From CAKZSU01 sp044223895 (GTDB lineage Bacteria > Patescibacteriota > Microgenomatia > UBA10105 > UBA927), in the NCBI GenBank assembly GCA_044223895.1, contig JBGALL010000023.1, positions 1 through 23,549 on the forward strand: DNA of 23,549 nt, in the 5' to 3' direction. The notes below the pieces were generated by a model, which saw only the letters and a program-made list of their open reading frames with translations, did no database searches and was not told where the DNA came from. The translations under genes were made by a program, and so were the position numbers. Positions 1 to 8,186 of the stretch are shown here, in pieces. Positions within the stretch are counted from its first letter, which is position 1, and the number at the start of each line of letters is the position of its first letter.

Positions 1-684
1 GGTTAACCTTCCGACCACCAAAAAATACGTTTGTTTATTGCTTTTATGCTCTAATACTTTGTCGCTTTGATTGGTTATTTCAATCGGTGGATAGATGACG
101 GTACTGTCCCGACGATAAAACTTGGCAACTCTTCGAGCTGTTTCTTGAGAGTTTGCGATAAAATAGTCGACTTGCTGAGCAGTTTCAAAATCATAATGAC
201 GAAGGAAAAAATTAATTATGCCTGCATAGACACGTACAATCCAATATTTTTGGAGAGTACTACCTGTAGCATATCCATATAAATTTCTGGGAGGATGGTG
301 AATATAACAGATATGTACTGCCCCACTATTCTGGCTCTCTTTCTGTCTTGCTGTCACAGCATTTCGTTTCGTCTTCACCCCTCGGCACATGTACCACCCA
401 CTCGAAGAGATAACCACGTCGTAGCTACTTAAATCCATTGAACCCCAGATCCAGGGAGCTAGAAATCGCAAGGGGGAATGAAATTTTTTTACAACAGGAT
501 TATGTTGGACCCAACTGGTCCGGATATCCCAGTTTTTAAATCTTTCTGCATGATCGCCTAATCGTTCCCAGTCAACAAAGGACGTATACAACGGAGCGTT
601 GGGCCACATTTCATGCATAACTTCCACAACACGTTCCGCTCCCCCATACTCTCGTAGATAATCATGAACTAAGGCTATTTTCAT
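1..684 (-). CDS. GT4-family glycosyltransferase, N-terminal part (cut by window edge)
   Basis: An open frame runs from an ATG at 684 down to base 1 with no stop, so only the first 228 codons are here. It begins MKIALVHDYLREYGGAERV, the usual N-terminus of GT-B fold group 1 (GT4) glycosyltransferases, with the Gly-Gly-Ala-Glu loop that contacts the acceptor side. Further on it has VIYPPIE and, at the edge, FLVVGRL, the linker and first strand of the C-terminal nucleotide-sugar domain. Enzymes of this family move a sugar from a nucleotide-sugar donor to lipid or polysaccharide acceptors at the inner face of the membrane; the substrate cannot be told from sequence. A perfect TATAAT lies 12 bases upstream. 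It is separated from the next gene upstream by 138 bases and is probably its own transcription unit. Confidence 0.88.
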   Translation of the reverse strand, partial: MKIALVHDYLREYGGAERVVEVMHEMWPNAPLYTSFVDWERLGDHAERFKNWDIRTSWVQHNPVVKKFHSPLRFLAPWIWGSMDLSSYDVVISSSGWYMCRGVKTKRNAVTARQKESQNSGAVHICYIHHPPRNLYGYATGSTLQKYWIVRVYAGIINFFLRHYDFETAQQVDYFIANSQETARRVAKFYRRDSTVIYPPIEITNQSDKVLEHKSNKQTYFLVVGRLT

Positions 685-696
685 ACAATCATTACT

Positions 697-702
697 ATTA
701 TA
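697..702 (-). promoter_or_regulatory. -10 box ahead of the glycosyltransferase
   Basis: A perfect TATAAT on the minus strand lies 12 bases before the ATG at 684, predicting transcription start about 5 bases before the start codon. No good -35 box is visible. The rest of 685-822 holds no gene I can support. Confidence 0.5.
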
Positions 703-822
703 GATTCTTCAGGCATTCATTTTTACAGATTTTCACTCACCCCAGGATAATCGAACTATCTAATAGATGGAGTAAGCTTGAAGATCCAACAAATAAATAT
801 CTGAAGAATAGTATAATCAATT

Positions 823-1371
823 TTATACCTTAGCAGGTAAAAAGGTATCATCTAAATACTGTACAGCTTGTTCAGGCGTATCAATGATAGCGACCAGGGT
901 CTCCATAGACTGAGCTAAGAATCCTTCATCATTCATACGTTTATATTGAGCAAATAATCCATCGTAGAAATGATCTGTATTGAGGACAACTATTGGCTTA
1001 CTATGATAGTTTAGTTTCTTCTCTTCGATTATTTCTGACAATTCATCAAGAGTTCCAGTTCCTCCAATCAAAGCAACAAATCCATCAGCTTTTTCCCTCA
1101 TTATTCGCTTTCGCTCGCCTAAATTTTGAGTGATTATCATTTCATCAGCATTTTTTCGGGCAACATCCTTTAAGACATCTACCGATACTCCTACTAACTT
1201 TCCACCATTTTCTTGAACTGTATCCGCGACTACTTTCATTAAACCAGTATCAGAACCTCCCCATACTAAACCGTATCCATGTTTTGCCAACAACGCACAG
1301 AACTCTTTAGCTTGAGATTTATATCTTTCTTCAATATCTTGGGCTGAACAATATATACAAATATATTTCAT
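823..1371 (-). CDS. LOG-family (TIGR00730-like) nucleotide 5'-monophosphate phosphoribohydrolase
   Basis: This 182-residue protein has the lysine-decarboxylase-like Rossmann fold of the LOG family. LVWGGSDTGLM near residue 35 matches the nucleotide-binding loop. MREKADGFVALIGGTGTLDE near residues 90-110 matches the family signature PGGxGTxxE, with Ile in place of the usual Pro. The tail KPIVVLNTDHFYDGL also fits. Characterised members hydrolyse (cytokinin) nucleoside 5'-monophosphates to base plus ribose-5-phosphate in the cytoplasm; the bacterial role is often unclear. The ATG is 2 bases from the stop of the exonuclease gene, so it is the last gene of the ftsH operon. Confidence 0.88.
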   Translation of the reverse strand: MKYICIYCSAQDIEERYKSQAKEFCALLAKHGYGLVWGGSDTGLMKVVADTVQENGGKLVGVSVDVLKDVARKNADEMIITQNLGERKRIMREKADGFVALIGGTGTLDELSEIIEEKKLNYHSKPIVVLNTDHFYDGLFAQYKRMNDEGFLAQSMETLVAIIDTPEQAVQYLDDTFLPAKV

Positions 1372-1373
1372 AG

Positions 1374-2339
1374 TTAAGAAAACAAATCCATCTGTTCTTT
1401 GGTATCTTCTTTTTTAACTTTTTTTTCTTTTTTGACTTCTACTACTCCGGATATTCTTTTTAGTAAGGATGGAAATCCTAGTTCTGTAAGTATACCGCGA
1501 ACTTCAGAAGTATCAAATGTCGGAACATAGAGGGATTCTTTATTAAGAGTAATGGGCGCGTCTTGTCTAATTGTAGCTAGGTTTTTAGAGAGCATTGCAC
1601 TATCTTTACCAGCTATTAATTTTTCTTTTACTCTCGTTGTTACCTCCAACTTCCCTTGTTCTAGTGCGGCATAAATGGACTCAACCGATCCATAGGTGTT
1701 TACTAAATCTGTAGCGGTTTTTGGACCTATACCGGGTACTCCTGGATAGTTATCAGAACTGTCACCACAAAGTGCTTTCCAATCAGTAATTAAAGACGGT
1801 ACGATGCCTAATCTCTCCACAACTTCTTTACTCCCATACATTTTGGCTTCGGATAACCCTTTGATAGGCATGTAGACTAAAACTTTTTCATCCACGACCA
1901 ACTGTAAGATATCTCTATCCCCTGTCACAATGATAATCTGATCTATAATTTCCTTGATACCTTCTTGCGTTGAAGTTGTGATACTTTTTACCAGTGTTCC
2001 AATAACATCATCGGCTTCATATCCATCCATTTCAAAAATAGGAATGTTAAAAGCTTTTACGGCTTCGTGTACTACCTCTATTTGTGAAGATAAGGCCTCT
2101 TCCATAGGTGGACGTTGAGACTGATAGTCTTTGTAAAGAATTTTTCTAAAAGTCGGAGCCGGTCTATCAAAGGTTACCGCAAAACCATAGGGATGAAAAT
2201 CAGTTTGCAACCTAAGGAGCATTGAAAGAAACCCATAGATAGCGCCTCCTGGTTTCCCCGCTGCTGTAGTTAATGGTGGTAAAGCATGGTAGGCTCGGTG
2301 AAGAAGAGCATTTCCATCAAGCAGTAATAACCGATTCAT
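1374..2339 (-). CDS. Stand-alone 5'-3' exonuclease (PolA N-terminal domain type)
   Basis: A 321-residue protein matching the 5'-3' exonuclease/flap endonuclease domain of DNA polymerase I but without polymerase domains. The PIN-like domain starts with LLLDGNALLHRAYHAL, and GYEADDVIGTL (about residue 105) and TGDRDILQLV (about 138) supply the acidic metal ligands. CGDSSDNYPGVPGIGPKTA (about 190-210) is the helix-3-turn-helix that grips DNA. It would remove RNA primers and flaps during replication and repair. The tail after residue 295 is Lys-rich (KKEKKVKKED) and ends in MDLFS, a possible clamp-binding-like end, which is only a guess. It sits 3 bases after ftsH and 2 bases before the LOG gene, so translation is probably coupled. 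Confidence 0.9.
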   Translation of the reverse strand: MNRLLLLDGNALLHRAYHALPPLTTAAGKPGGAIYGFLSMLLRLQTDFHPYGFAVTFDRPAPTFRKILYKDYQSQRPPMEEALSSQIEVVHEAVKAFNIPIFEMDGYEADDVIGTLVKSITTSTQEGIKEIIDQIIIVTGDRDILQLVVDEKVLVYMPIKGLSEAKMYGSKEVVERLGIVPSLITDWKALCGDSSDNYPGVPGIGPKTATDLVNTYGSVESIYAALEQGKLEVTTRVKEKLIAGKDSAMLSKNLATIRQDAPITLNKESLYVPTFDTSEVRGILTELGFPSLLKRISGVVEVKKEKKVKKEDTKEQMDLFS

Positions 2340-2342
2340 AGA

Positions 2343-4211
2343 TTAACGTTGTTTTGGACCACCCAGAAGTTCTTCAAACTCTTCACCTTCGACAGTTTCA
2401 TGATCGATAAGCGCCTCAGCTACTTTATCTAATTCTTTTTTGTGCTTTTTCAAGATACTTTCAGCCACAGCATATCCTTCATGAATAAATCGTTTAATTT
2501 CCTGATCAATAGCAGACTGCATTTCTGGAGATATTTGATTTTGTTCCATCAAACTCTTTCCCCACTCAGTTACATCCTGATTAGGACCATAATTCACAGG
2601 GCCTAAATTACTCATTCCAAATTCCATTACCATATAGCGAGCGATTCTGGTTGCTTGATCTATGTCGTTAGCTGCACCACTAGTGATTTCATTGAAGATC
2701 AATTGTTCAGCGGCTCGGCCTCCCATAGTCATAGCTATTTCTTCAATTAATTGAGACTTTGTTTCATGCAGGCGATCTTTCTCTGGCGGTGTTAAGGTAT
2801 ATCCCAATGCCATACCTCGAGAGACGATACTAATACGGTGGACTGGATCAGTATGGGGTGTATAGTAACTAACTAACGCATGACCTGCTTCATGATACGC
2901 CGTCATTTTTCGATCTAAATCAGTTTGCAAGCGTTTCTTTTCAGGACCGAGTTTAACTTTGGTAGCGGCTTCTTCGATATCTTTCATGTCGATCTCTTTT
3001 TTATCCTGACGGGCTGCAAATATTGCAGCTTCGTTTAACATGTTTTCTAAATCAGCTCCAGAAAATCCGACAGTTCGCTTAGAAACTTTATTCCAATCGA
3101 CAGCTGGGGCAAATGGTTTTCCTTTAGCATGAATAGTCAGAATTGATTTTCGCCCTTCCATATCTGGCAAATCCAAGACTACTCGACGGTCAAATCGACC
3201 AGGACGGGTAAGTGCAGGGTCCAAGAGATCTCCCCGATTAGTAGCTGCGACAACCATAACTGCTGTATTCGGTTCAAATCCATCCATTTCTACCAAGATC
3301 TGATTGAGCGTTTGTTCTCGTTCATCATGGCCACCCATAATTCCTACACTTCGCATTCGACCAATAGCATCAATTTCGTCTATAAAAATAATTGCTGGTG
3401 CACTTCGTTTTGCACTAGCAAACAAATCTCGGACTCGAGCTGCTCCTACTCCAACCAACATCTCCATAAATTCTGATCCAGCAATACTATAGAATGGAAC
3501 TTTTGCTTCTCCTGCCATAGCTTTTGCTAATAAGGTCTTTCCTGTACCACTTGGTCCAACCAAAATTACTCCTTTAGGAGTACGAGCGCCCAACGATTTA
3601 TATTTGGTAGGGTTTTTAAGGAAATCAACAATCTCTTCAAGTTCTTTTTTAGCTTCATCCACACCTGCAACATCTGAGAAGGTTACCTTGGGAAGGTCTT
3701 TGTTCCAAATTCTAGCTTTACTCTGTCCAAAAGAGAAAATATCTTGAGCTCCTCTAGCTTGTCGGAATAAGAAGAAGAAAAAAACTATTACCAAAATTAA
3801 CGGCACAACATTCATCAGAATATTTGCCCACAGTTGTCCCATACTTAAATCTTTGACGGTAATTTCTACAGATTTGGGATCGATCCCTGCACTTTCAAAA
3901 ATTTTTACTAATGAATCATTGGCTTCTTTACGGGTTACATATTTTTCTCCGCCTTTATATTCCACGACCATCTTTGTGTCCTCTACTTCGATTTTGGCGA
4001 TTTTGCCGCCTTTGACATCTGTGAGAATAGTAGACAAAGGTTTTTCTCCCAAGAACGAAGTTTGATTACTTAAACTTCCAATCACAGACAAAAGAATGAA
4101 GAGAATAAACAATCCAATAAAGATAGTTTTTAAATTAAAGTTAAATTTAAACTCCCACATTTTTCCGCTTTTTTTCCCGTTAGATTGCTGTTTTTTTGGT
4201 TTTGTTGGCAT
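2343..4211 (-). CDS. ftsH: ATP-dependent zinc metalloprotease FtsH
   Basis: Membrane-bound AAA+ protease that degrades misfolded membrane proteins and regulatory proteins. From the ATG at 4211 it has 622 residues, normal for FtsH. A first membrane helix is at about 29-46, then an external domain, then a second helix at about 131-149. The AAA module has Walker A GPSGTGKT (219-226, with Ser where Pro is usual), Walker B IIFIDE (274-279) and an SRH with TRPGRFDRR. The zinc site HEAGH is at 440-444, and the later Asp ligand is in NDIDQAT. An in-frame ATG at 4328 would add 39 residues without family similarity and lies upstream of the best promoter, so 4211 is preferred. First gene of the ftsH-exonuclease-LOG operon. 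Confidence 0.96.
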   Translation of the reverse strand: MPTKPKKQQSNGKKSGKMWEFKFNFNLKTIFIGLFILFILLSVIGSLSNQTSFLGEKPLSTILTDVKGGKIAKIEVEDTKMVVEYKGGEKYVTRKEANDSLVKIFESAGIDPKSVEITVKDLSMGQLWANILMNVVPLILVIVFFFFLFRQARGAQDIFSFGQSKARIWNKDLPKVTFSDVAGVDEAKKELEEIVDFLKNPTKYKSLGARTPKGVILVGPSGTGKTLLAKAMAGEAKVPFYSIAGSEFMEMLVGVGAARVRDLFASAKRSAPAIIFIDEIDAIGRMRSVGIMGGHDEREQTLNQILVEMDGFEPNTAVMVVAATNRGDLLDPALTRPGRFDRRVVLDLPDMEGRKSILTIHAKGKPFAPAVDWNKVSKRTVGFSGADLENMLNEAAIFAARQDKKEIDMKDIEEAATKVKLGPEKKRLQTDLDRKMTAYHEAGHALVSYYTPHTDPVHRISIVSRGMALGYTLTPPEKDRLHETKSQLIEEIAMTMGGRAAEQLIFNEITSGAANDIDQATRIARYMVMEFGMSNLGPVNYGPNQDVTEWGKSLMEQNQISPEMQSAIDQEIKRFIHEGYAVAESILKKHKKELDKVAEALIDHETVEGEEFEELLGGPKQR

Positions 4212-4235
4212 AGATTGTTCTTTCAAAGTCTTCTG

Positions 4236-4241
4236 AGTATA
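4236..4241 (-). promoter_or_regulatory. Extended -10 promoter of the ftsH operon
   Basis: Minus-strand TGCTATACT is an extended -10 (TGn + TATACT) 24 bases before the ftsH ATG at 4211, giving a leader of about 18 bases. The -35 region is weak, as is usual with an extended -10. Its position argues against the longer ftsH start at 4328. Confidence 0.55.
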
Positions 4242-4351
4242 GCACGATACAAAAAAACTTGGTATCCTTTTGTCGCAGTATGAAAAGGTATACAACGCAC
4301 TCAATTCATCATCACCCCATTTATACATTTAGTTCAGCCAACACCAGAGCG

Positions 4352-5152
4352 ATGCAAGTAGGCTATATTCAGACATCTAAAAAAGCTCAAACTTTTGTTC
4401 CGGGTAGGCTCAACTTTGGCGTGATCCGTCAAAAAGACACTTTCGAATCTACGAAAGAATCCTTACAACTTCCTGAGATTTCGATGATACTTTCCAAATA
4501 TTCTCCTGACCAAATCTCTTCAGTAACGCTATTACGAGAGACCATCAGTTGTGATGTTGGAAGAGCTTTATTTGAAATAGGTGTTCATAATCATTTCGGT
4601 GACGCTTTTATAGGAGCGACACATATAAAAGGTGATGGCGATATCCGAACTGCCTATCTTTATGAAAATACCGAAGGCCTAACACCGGATGGATTGTGGA
4701 TTATAGCTGAAAGCTTTTGTATTGGTAGAAATTTAGCGGAGACAATGAAAAGTTTGTTATCAAAATTTAGCCCAAAAGAAATTATTTTTGTCGCTCCCCT
4801 CGCTAGTCGTAGAGCAATTAATTTTGTAGGAGAAATAATTGCTTCCAAAAATATTCCCACATCATATGTTGCCTGGGGAGGATTATTTGGTGTTGACGAA
4901 AAAACCTTGTATGACATGCCTTGGGGTCACCAAGATACCGAACCAGCAGACGAACGAGATAAAGATACCTTTATAAAAATGTATAGTAAAGATTTATGTG
5001 TTGGTGGAGATTTTGGAAATAACTATTACAGCCCTACAATAGCGAGAGCACTCTATCATGAACAATTAAAAGAACACGCCATCACTCCCAAAATCCCTAC
5101 GATACAGGAACTATTGCAGATATATAAATCTGAAGAATTAATAGCTAGATAA
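4352..5152 (+). CDS. Phosphoribosyltransferase-like protein
   Basis: About 266 residues from the ATG at 4352. The frame is open back to a TTG at 4259, with another ATG at 4280; the region before 4352 is His/Ser/Thr-rich and unconvincing. The central part (GLWIIAESFCIGRNLAETM, then KEIIFVAPLASRRAI) has the strand-loop-helix-strand layout of the PRPP-binding region in type I phosphoribosyltransferases such as uracil phosphoribosyltransferase. The loop is degenerate, though, and the usual Asp pair and TGG are absent. It could therefore be an inactive or regulatory relative, or the likeness may be only structural. It is divergent from ftsH and converges on the next gene with a gap of 2 bases. No operon partner suggests a substrate. 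Confidence 0.6.
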   Translation: MQVGYIQTSKKAQTFVPGRLNFGVIRQKDTFESTKESLQLPEISMILSKYSPDQISSVTLLRETISCDVGRALFEIGVHNHFGDAFIGATHIKGDGDIRTAYLYENTEGLTPDGLWIIAESFCIGRNLAETMKSLLSKFSPKEIIFVAPLASRRAINFVGEIIASKNIPTSYVAWGGLFGVDEKTLYDMPWGHQDTEPADERDKDTFIKMYSKDLCVGGDFGNNYYSPTIARALYHEQLKEHAITPKIPTIQELLQIYKSEELIAR

Positions 5153-5154
5153 GC

Positions 5155-6066
5155 TTATTTTGCATTCAAACTACGAAGTTCAGTTTCCATTTGAGAAATT
5201 GCTTTAGCTTCCGGGGTATTTTCTTTGAGGTTTATACCAAAGAACGTATCAATCACTGTATCATTCAACCCATTTTCATATTTTATTTCTAATTCATTAT
5301 CTCCAAAGGGTTGGGTATGTGGAGTTAAAAATTCCACTAAGCGAGAATCCTTGGCGTCAATCCCGGTATTCGTCAGTGCTACTGAGACCATATTCCCTGT
5401 TTGAGTTTTGTAAGTACGGATACCACGTAAAAGAATACCGGTATGATTGAGTAATGATGGTCCTTCAGAACAACAGAGAGAAGCACTCATTTTGATATCA
5501 CCTTGATCGAAGATCGTTTTTCCAAACAATCCGAAATCTGGCGGAGGTCCGTGACCAAATACTTCAGATTCTTGATCATAAATAACGATACTTCTATCTG
5601 GGGCGATAGAGACCACAGCCATTGCTTTGGAAATATTATTTTCTTCGACTGAGGTACAGTAGGCTTCAAAACCTCCAGCTCCATGAATAATTTGAAACAG
5701 CTTTGAATCGATAATCCAAGGAAGATTTTGCACAGAAATGATGTGAGGGGTTGTATCAGTCCGACAGGTTTGTTTAAAAAAATCTTGTAACGAACCTTGG
5801 ATTTTTAAGGTAGAAAGGTCAGTTTGAGGAGGTTGGGATAGTGTAGTCGTTAGGACAGGTTCTGTTTTAGTACCTGTGTATTCAATAGTCATTGACTCTC
5901 CCGTTTGTTTTCCTACATAGAAGGCAATAGCAGCTGAGGCCGTTGATACCAGGATAATGGTAAGTAACAAAATCCAGAACAATTGTGGAGAGATACCGTG
6001 ATGAGGATTGAATTCAGGAATTCGTTGTTCTGGGCTTGGCTCCTGAGGTATTAAGACTGGATCCAT
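5155..6066 (-). CDS. Single-pass membrane-anchored protein of unknown function
   Basis: 303 residues that I do not recognise. A Pro-rich cytoplasmic N-terminus (about 1-28) is followed by one strong hydrophobic helix at about 30-51, then a polar, probably extracytoplasmic domain. That domain has Cys residues in the contexts TCRTD, AYCTS and CCSEG, which could form disulfides. The layout (short Pro-rich tail, one helix ending in YVGKQ, outside domain) is common among CPR surface proteins. The ATG at 6066 lies 22 bases after the stop of the TrpRS fusion, so it may be co-transcribed with it. Nothing in the sequence indicates an enzymatic role. Confidence 0.7.
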   Translation of the reverse strand: MDPVLIPQEPSPEQRIPEFNPHHGISPQLFWILLLTIILVSTASAAIAFYVGKQTGESMTIEYTGTKTEPVLTTTLSQPPQTDLSTLKIQGSLQDFFKQTCRTDTTPHIISVQNLPWIIDSKLFQIIHGAGGFEAYCTSVEENNISKAMAVVSIAPDRSIVIYDQESEVFGHGPPPDFGLFGKTIFDQGDIKMSASLCCSEGPSLLNHTGILLRGIRTYKTQTGNMVSVALTNTGIDAKDSRLVEFLTPHTQPFGDNELEIKYENGLNDTVIDTFFGINLKENTPEAKAISQMETELRSLNAK

Positions 6067-6088
6067 ACTACTACTGTACTACGAATTG

Positions 6089-7514
6089 TTAACGAATAGT
6101 TGATCCAACTGGCATTCCTTCTGCTGATATAAAAATAGGTTTTCCTTCTGGAGCATTTGAACTATCAGCTGCCAGTATCATTCCTTGAGATTCTTCATTC
6201 ATCATTTTTCGAGGTTGGAGATTGTACACAAAGAAAAATTGTTTACCAATAAAATCATCTTTGGTATAGCCAAATCCGCGGACACCAGTGAAAATAATTC
6301 TTACTTCGTCTTCACTTTCCTCAGCTTTAGGACCGAAGTTTACTTGTAAACGAATTAACTTTTCACTTTTCTCTGGATGAGTAGCTGCGATAACTTTGCC
6401 TACTTTTAATTGAACAGCAGCAAACTGATCAATAGTAATAGTATTACCATGAGATTGCCCTACTCCTTTGGTGTAATCAAAAAACGAATACTGGTTCGTG
6501 AGACCAATAGCTTCTCGAACTTCGTTCATTGTTTGTACCGCTACGCTCTGTACCGTCGCCGCGCCCTTTTCAAGAATTTGTTTGACCAACTTTGGATTGG
6601 CTTTTAATTCTTGGATATCGCGATCTGGCGGGAGCGAAATATGTTTGTAACGATTCGAAAAGATAATTTTTGGTTTCCATGTCTCCAATTGTTCCTTGTT
6701 GATATTTAATTTTCATTTCTTCAACTTGATCTTTTTTTCCAAAAAAATTCAGATAACTAAATACCATATTTCCTTCTATGTGACCCGGATCAGTTGCATG
6801 TTTTCTGGTAGGATCTGTAAAACATCCATTCACTTGCTTTCGCAAAACATCTTCAGTTTCAAAAATAGAAATAATATTCCCTAATGACTTACTCATCTTA
6901 CGCTGACCATCTGTTCCTAGGATGGTGGCTACTTCTTCAGGAATAAAAGGTTCAGGGAGCGGAAATACCTTTTTATTAAAAGCACCATTAAATTTTTCTG
7001 CGATATCTCGGGTAATTTCTATATGTTGTTTCTGATCTTTACCTACAGGGACAGCATCTGGTTTGTATAACAATATGTCTGCAGCCATGAGAATAGGATA
7101 ATTAAATAATCCTAAATTAATGTCATCTTCCAAGACGTCTTTCGCCAACTTATCTTTATATGCATGCGCCCGTTTTAATAATCCAAGAGGAGTAACGTTA
7201 TTTAAAATCGTTTGTAATTCTGCATGGAGGGGAACATCGGATTGCCGAAAAAACACCACATTTTCTAATACTCCTCTTCCCTCTTTCCCTGCTAATCCTT
7301 CCAATAAAGCAATTTCACTCAAAACCAGATTTTCAATATTGGTTTGTAAGGTTTTTTTATTTTGAATTGTTGTCAGAGCATGCAAATCTGCAAACATCAA
7401 AAAACATTGATGAGTTTTGGATAATTCAATAAATTGTTTAACAGCTCCTAAATAGTTGCCGATGTGAAGATTCCCATCACCACTCGGAGTAATACCAGAT
7501 AATATTCGTTTCAT
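6089..7514 (-). CDS. trpS: Tryptophanyl-tRNA synthetase fused to an EMAPII/Arc1p-type tRNA-binding domain, interrupted by a 1-base frameshift
   Basis: The first frame (from ATG 7514) is class I TrpRS: the HIGH-type site HIGN at 17-20, the HxEITRD region near 164-170, and KMSKS at 206-210. After Tyr300 the frame runs into unrelated sequence and a stop at 6570. In the next frame, from 6613, the normal TrpRS C-terminus appears at once (QELKANPKLV ... EVREAIGL). Skipping one base at 6613/6614 gives a continuous 474-residue protein. The part after about residue 339 is an OB-fold tRNA-binding domain (ITIDQFAAVQLKVGKV, NLQPRKMMNEESQGMI), as in MetRS C-termini, Trbp111 and EMAPII. It would charge tRNA-Trp, and the extra domain would help hold tRNA. 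The shift could be a sequencing error or a real lesion. A hairpin separates this gene from the cupredoxin upstream. Confidence 0.88.
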
Positions 7515-7522
7515 ATGTGGCT

Positions 7523-7528
7523 ATTCTA
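7523..7528 (-). promoter_or_regulatory. Extended -10 box close to the trpS start
   Basis: Minus-strand TGGTAGAAT (TGn + TAGAAT) ends 8 bases before the ATG at 7514, so transcription would begin about 1-2 bases before the start codon. It overlaps the descending side of the hairpin at 7533-7557. Confidence 0.4.
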
Positions 7529-7532
7529 CCAA

Positions 7533-7557
7533 AACAGCTCCCTAAAAGAGAGCTGTT
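7533..7557 (-). terminator. Hairpin terminator between the cupredoxin gene and trpS
   Basis: AACAGCTC and GAGCTGTT form a perfect 8-bp stem with a 9-base loop. On the minus strand a short TTTT follows, fitting the end of the cupredoxin transcript. On the plus strand ACTTTTTT follows, a better tract, but no plus-strand gene lies upstream. Confidence 0.55.
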
Positions 7558-7583
7558 ACTTTTTTATCAAATTGAAAACGAGC

Positions 7584-8057
7584 TTATTCCTCAACAATTA
7601 ACTTCCCTACCATTCCCATCTGTCGGTGCTTGCCGACTGAACAATAGTATTCAAACGTTCCAGATTTATCAGCGGTAAAGGTTACTTCTTCCTCTCCTCC
7701 AGCCTGGAGTTGGCTTGTTTTGGCATTGAATTCATCAACCACCCAGTCATGAAATCCTTCGCTATTTTTTAATAACACCTTAACTGTATCGCCTTTTTTG
7801 ACGGTTATTTCTTTGGTATCAAACTCAAAATTTTTAGCGGTAACCGTAAATCGTTTGGCATTAGGATCTTGCATTTTCCCGGCACCGGAAGCACCAGAAG
7901 GTTCACCCATCACGGCATTGTTTGTGGGAGGGGTAGTATTTTCCATCATTGTCGTCCCGGGTGTACTACTCTTATTCATCGACATGAGATAAAGGACTCC
8001 TCCACCTAGAATAAGTAACACCACAACAATGATAACGGTAAGATTAGAATTTTTCAT
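7584..8057 (-). CDS. Membrane-anchored cupredoxin (blue copper protein-like)
   Basis: 157 residues. An N-terminal hydrophobic helix (about 7-25) anchors or exports it. A Ser/Thr/Pro/Met linker to about residue 65 follows, then a single plastocyanin/azurin-type domain of about 90 residues. Candidate type 1 copper ligands are His103 (GFHDWV), Cys139 and His144 (YYCSVGKH) and Met147 or Met149 (RQMGM). The spacing Cys-x4-His-x2/x4-Met is within the range of small cupredoxins. Such proteins carry single electrons or bind copper outside the membrane; no oxidase or other redox partner is visible in this window. A TTGATT/TACTAT promoter lies directly in front of the ATG and a hairpin follows the gene, so it is probably monocistronic. 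Confidence 0.88.
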   Translation of the reverse strand: MKNSNLTVIIVVVLLILGGGVLYLMSMNKSSTPGTTMMENTTPPTNNAVMGEPSGASGAGKMQDPNAKRFTVTAKNFEFDTKEITVKKGDTVKVLLKNSEGFHDWVVDEFNAKTSQLQAGGEEEVTFTADKSGTFEYYCSVGKHRQMGMVGKLIVEE

Positions 8058-8065
8058 ATAGATCT

Positions 8066-8094
8066 ATAGTAATGGCCCCAAGACCGACAATCAA
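8066..8094 (-). promoter_or_regulatory. Promoter of the cupredoxin gene, likely leaderless
   Basis: Minus-strand TTGATT (8089-8094), a 17-base spacer and TACTAT (8066-8071). The -10 ends 8 bases before the ATG at 8057, so the mRNA would have a leader of about 1-2 bases and no room for an SD. Confidence 0.55.
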
Positions 8095-8139
8095 GCTGAG
8101 CAGAGTAATTGAAATACGTTCAAAATTTCCCACTTTAGC

Positions 8140-8168
8140 TTGTATTAGCTACCAAAAACCGTTATACT
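8140..8168 (+). promoter_or_regulatory. Promoter of the initiator tRNA gene
   Basis: TTGTAT (8140-8145), 17-base spacer, TATACT (8163-8168). Predicted start is near 8175, about 12 bases before the mature tRNA 5' end. Confidence 0.6.
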
Positions 8169-8186
8169 AATTTTTGCAGACATTGC

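Noticed and set aside
67..282. Plus-strand open frame at the left edge
   Set aside because: It is antisense to the glycosyltransferase, whose motifs are clear on the minus strand.
3304..3492. Plus-strand open frames inside ftsH and similar frames opposite other genes (for example 3853-4065, 15228-15440)
   Set aside because: They lie antisense to well-supported genes, have no motifs and no promoter or SD, and reflect codon bias of the real gene.
3530..3560. Ser in place of Pro in the FtsH Walker A motif as a sign of inactivity
   Set aside because: The general pattern GxxxxGK[ST] is intact and all other catalytic motifs are present.
4212..4328. A longer ftsH start at the ATG 4328
   Set aside because: The extra 39 residues have no FtsH character and would include the extended -10 promoter at 4236-4241; 4211 gives a normal N-terminus just before the first membrane helix.
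6611..6617. Programmed +1 frameshifting in trpS
   Set aside because: The zero-frame codons here (UAU CCA AGA) offer no good P-site re-pairing in the +1 frame, and there is no stop codon or SD-like stimulator nearby. An error or mutation is simpler.
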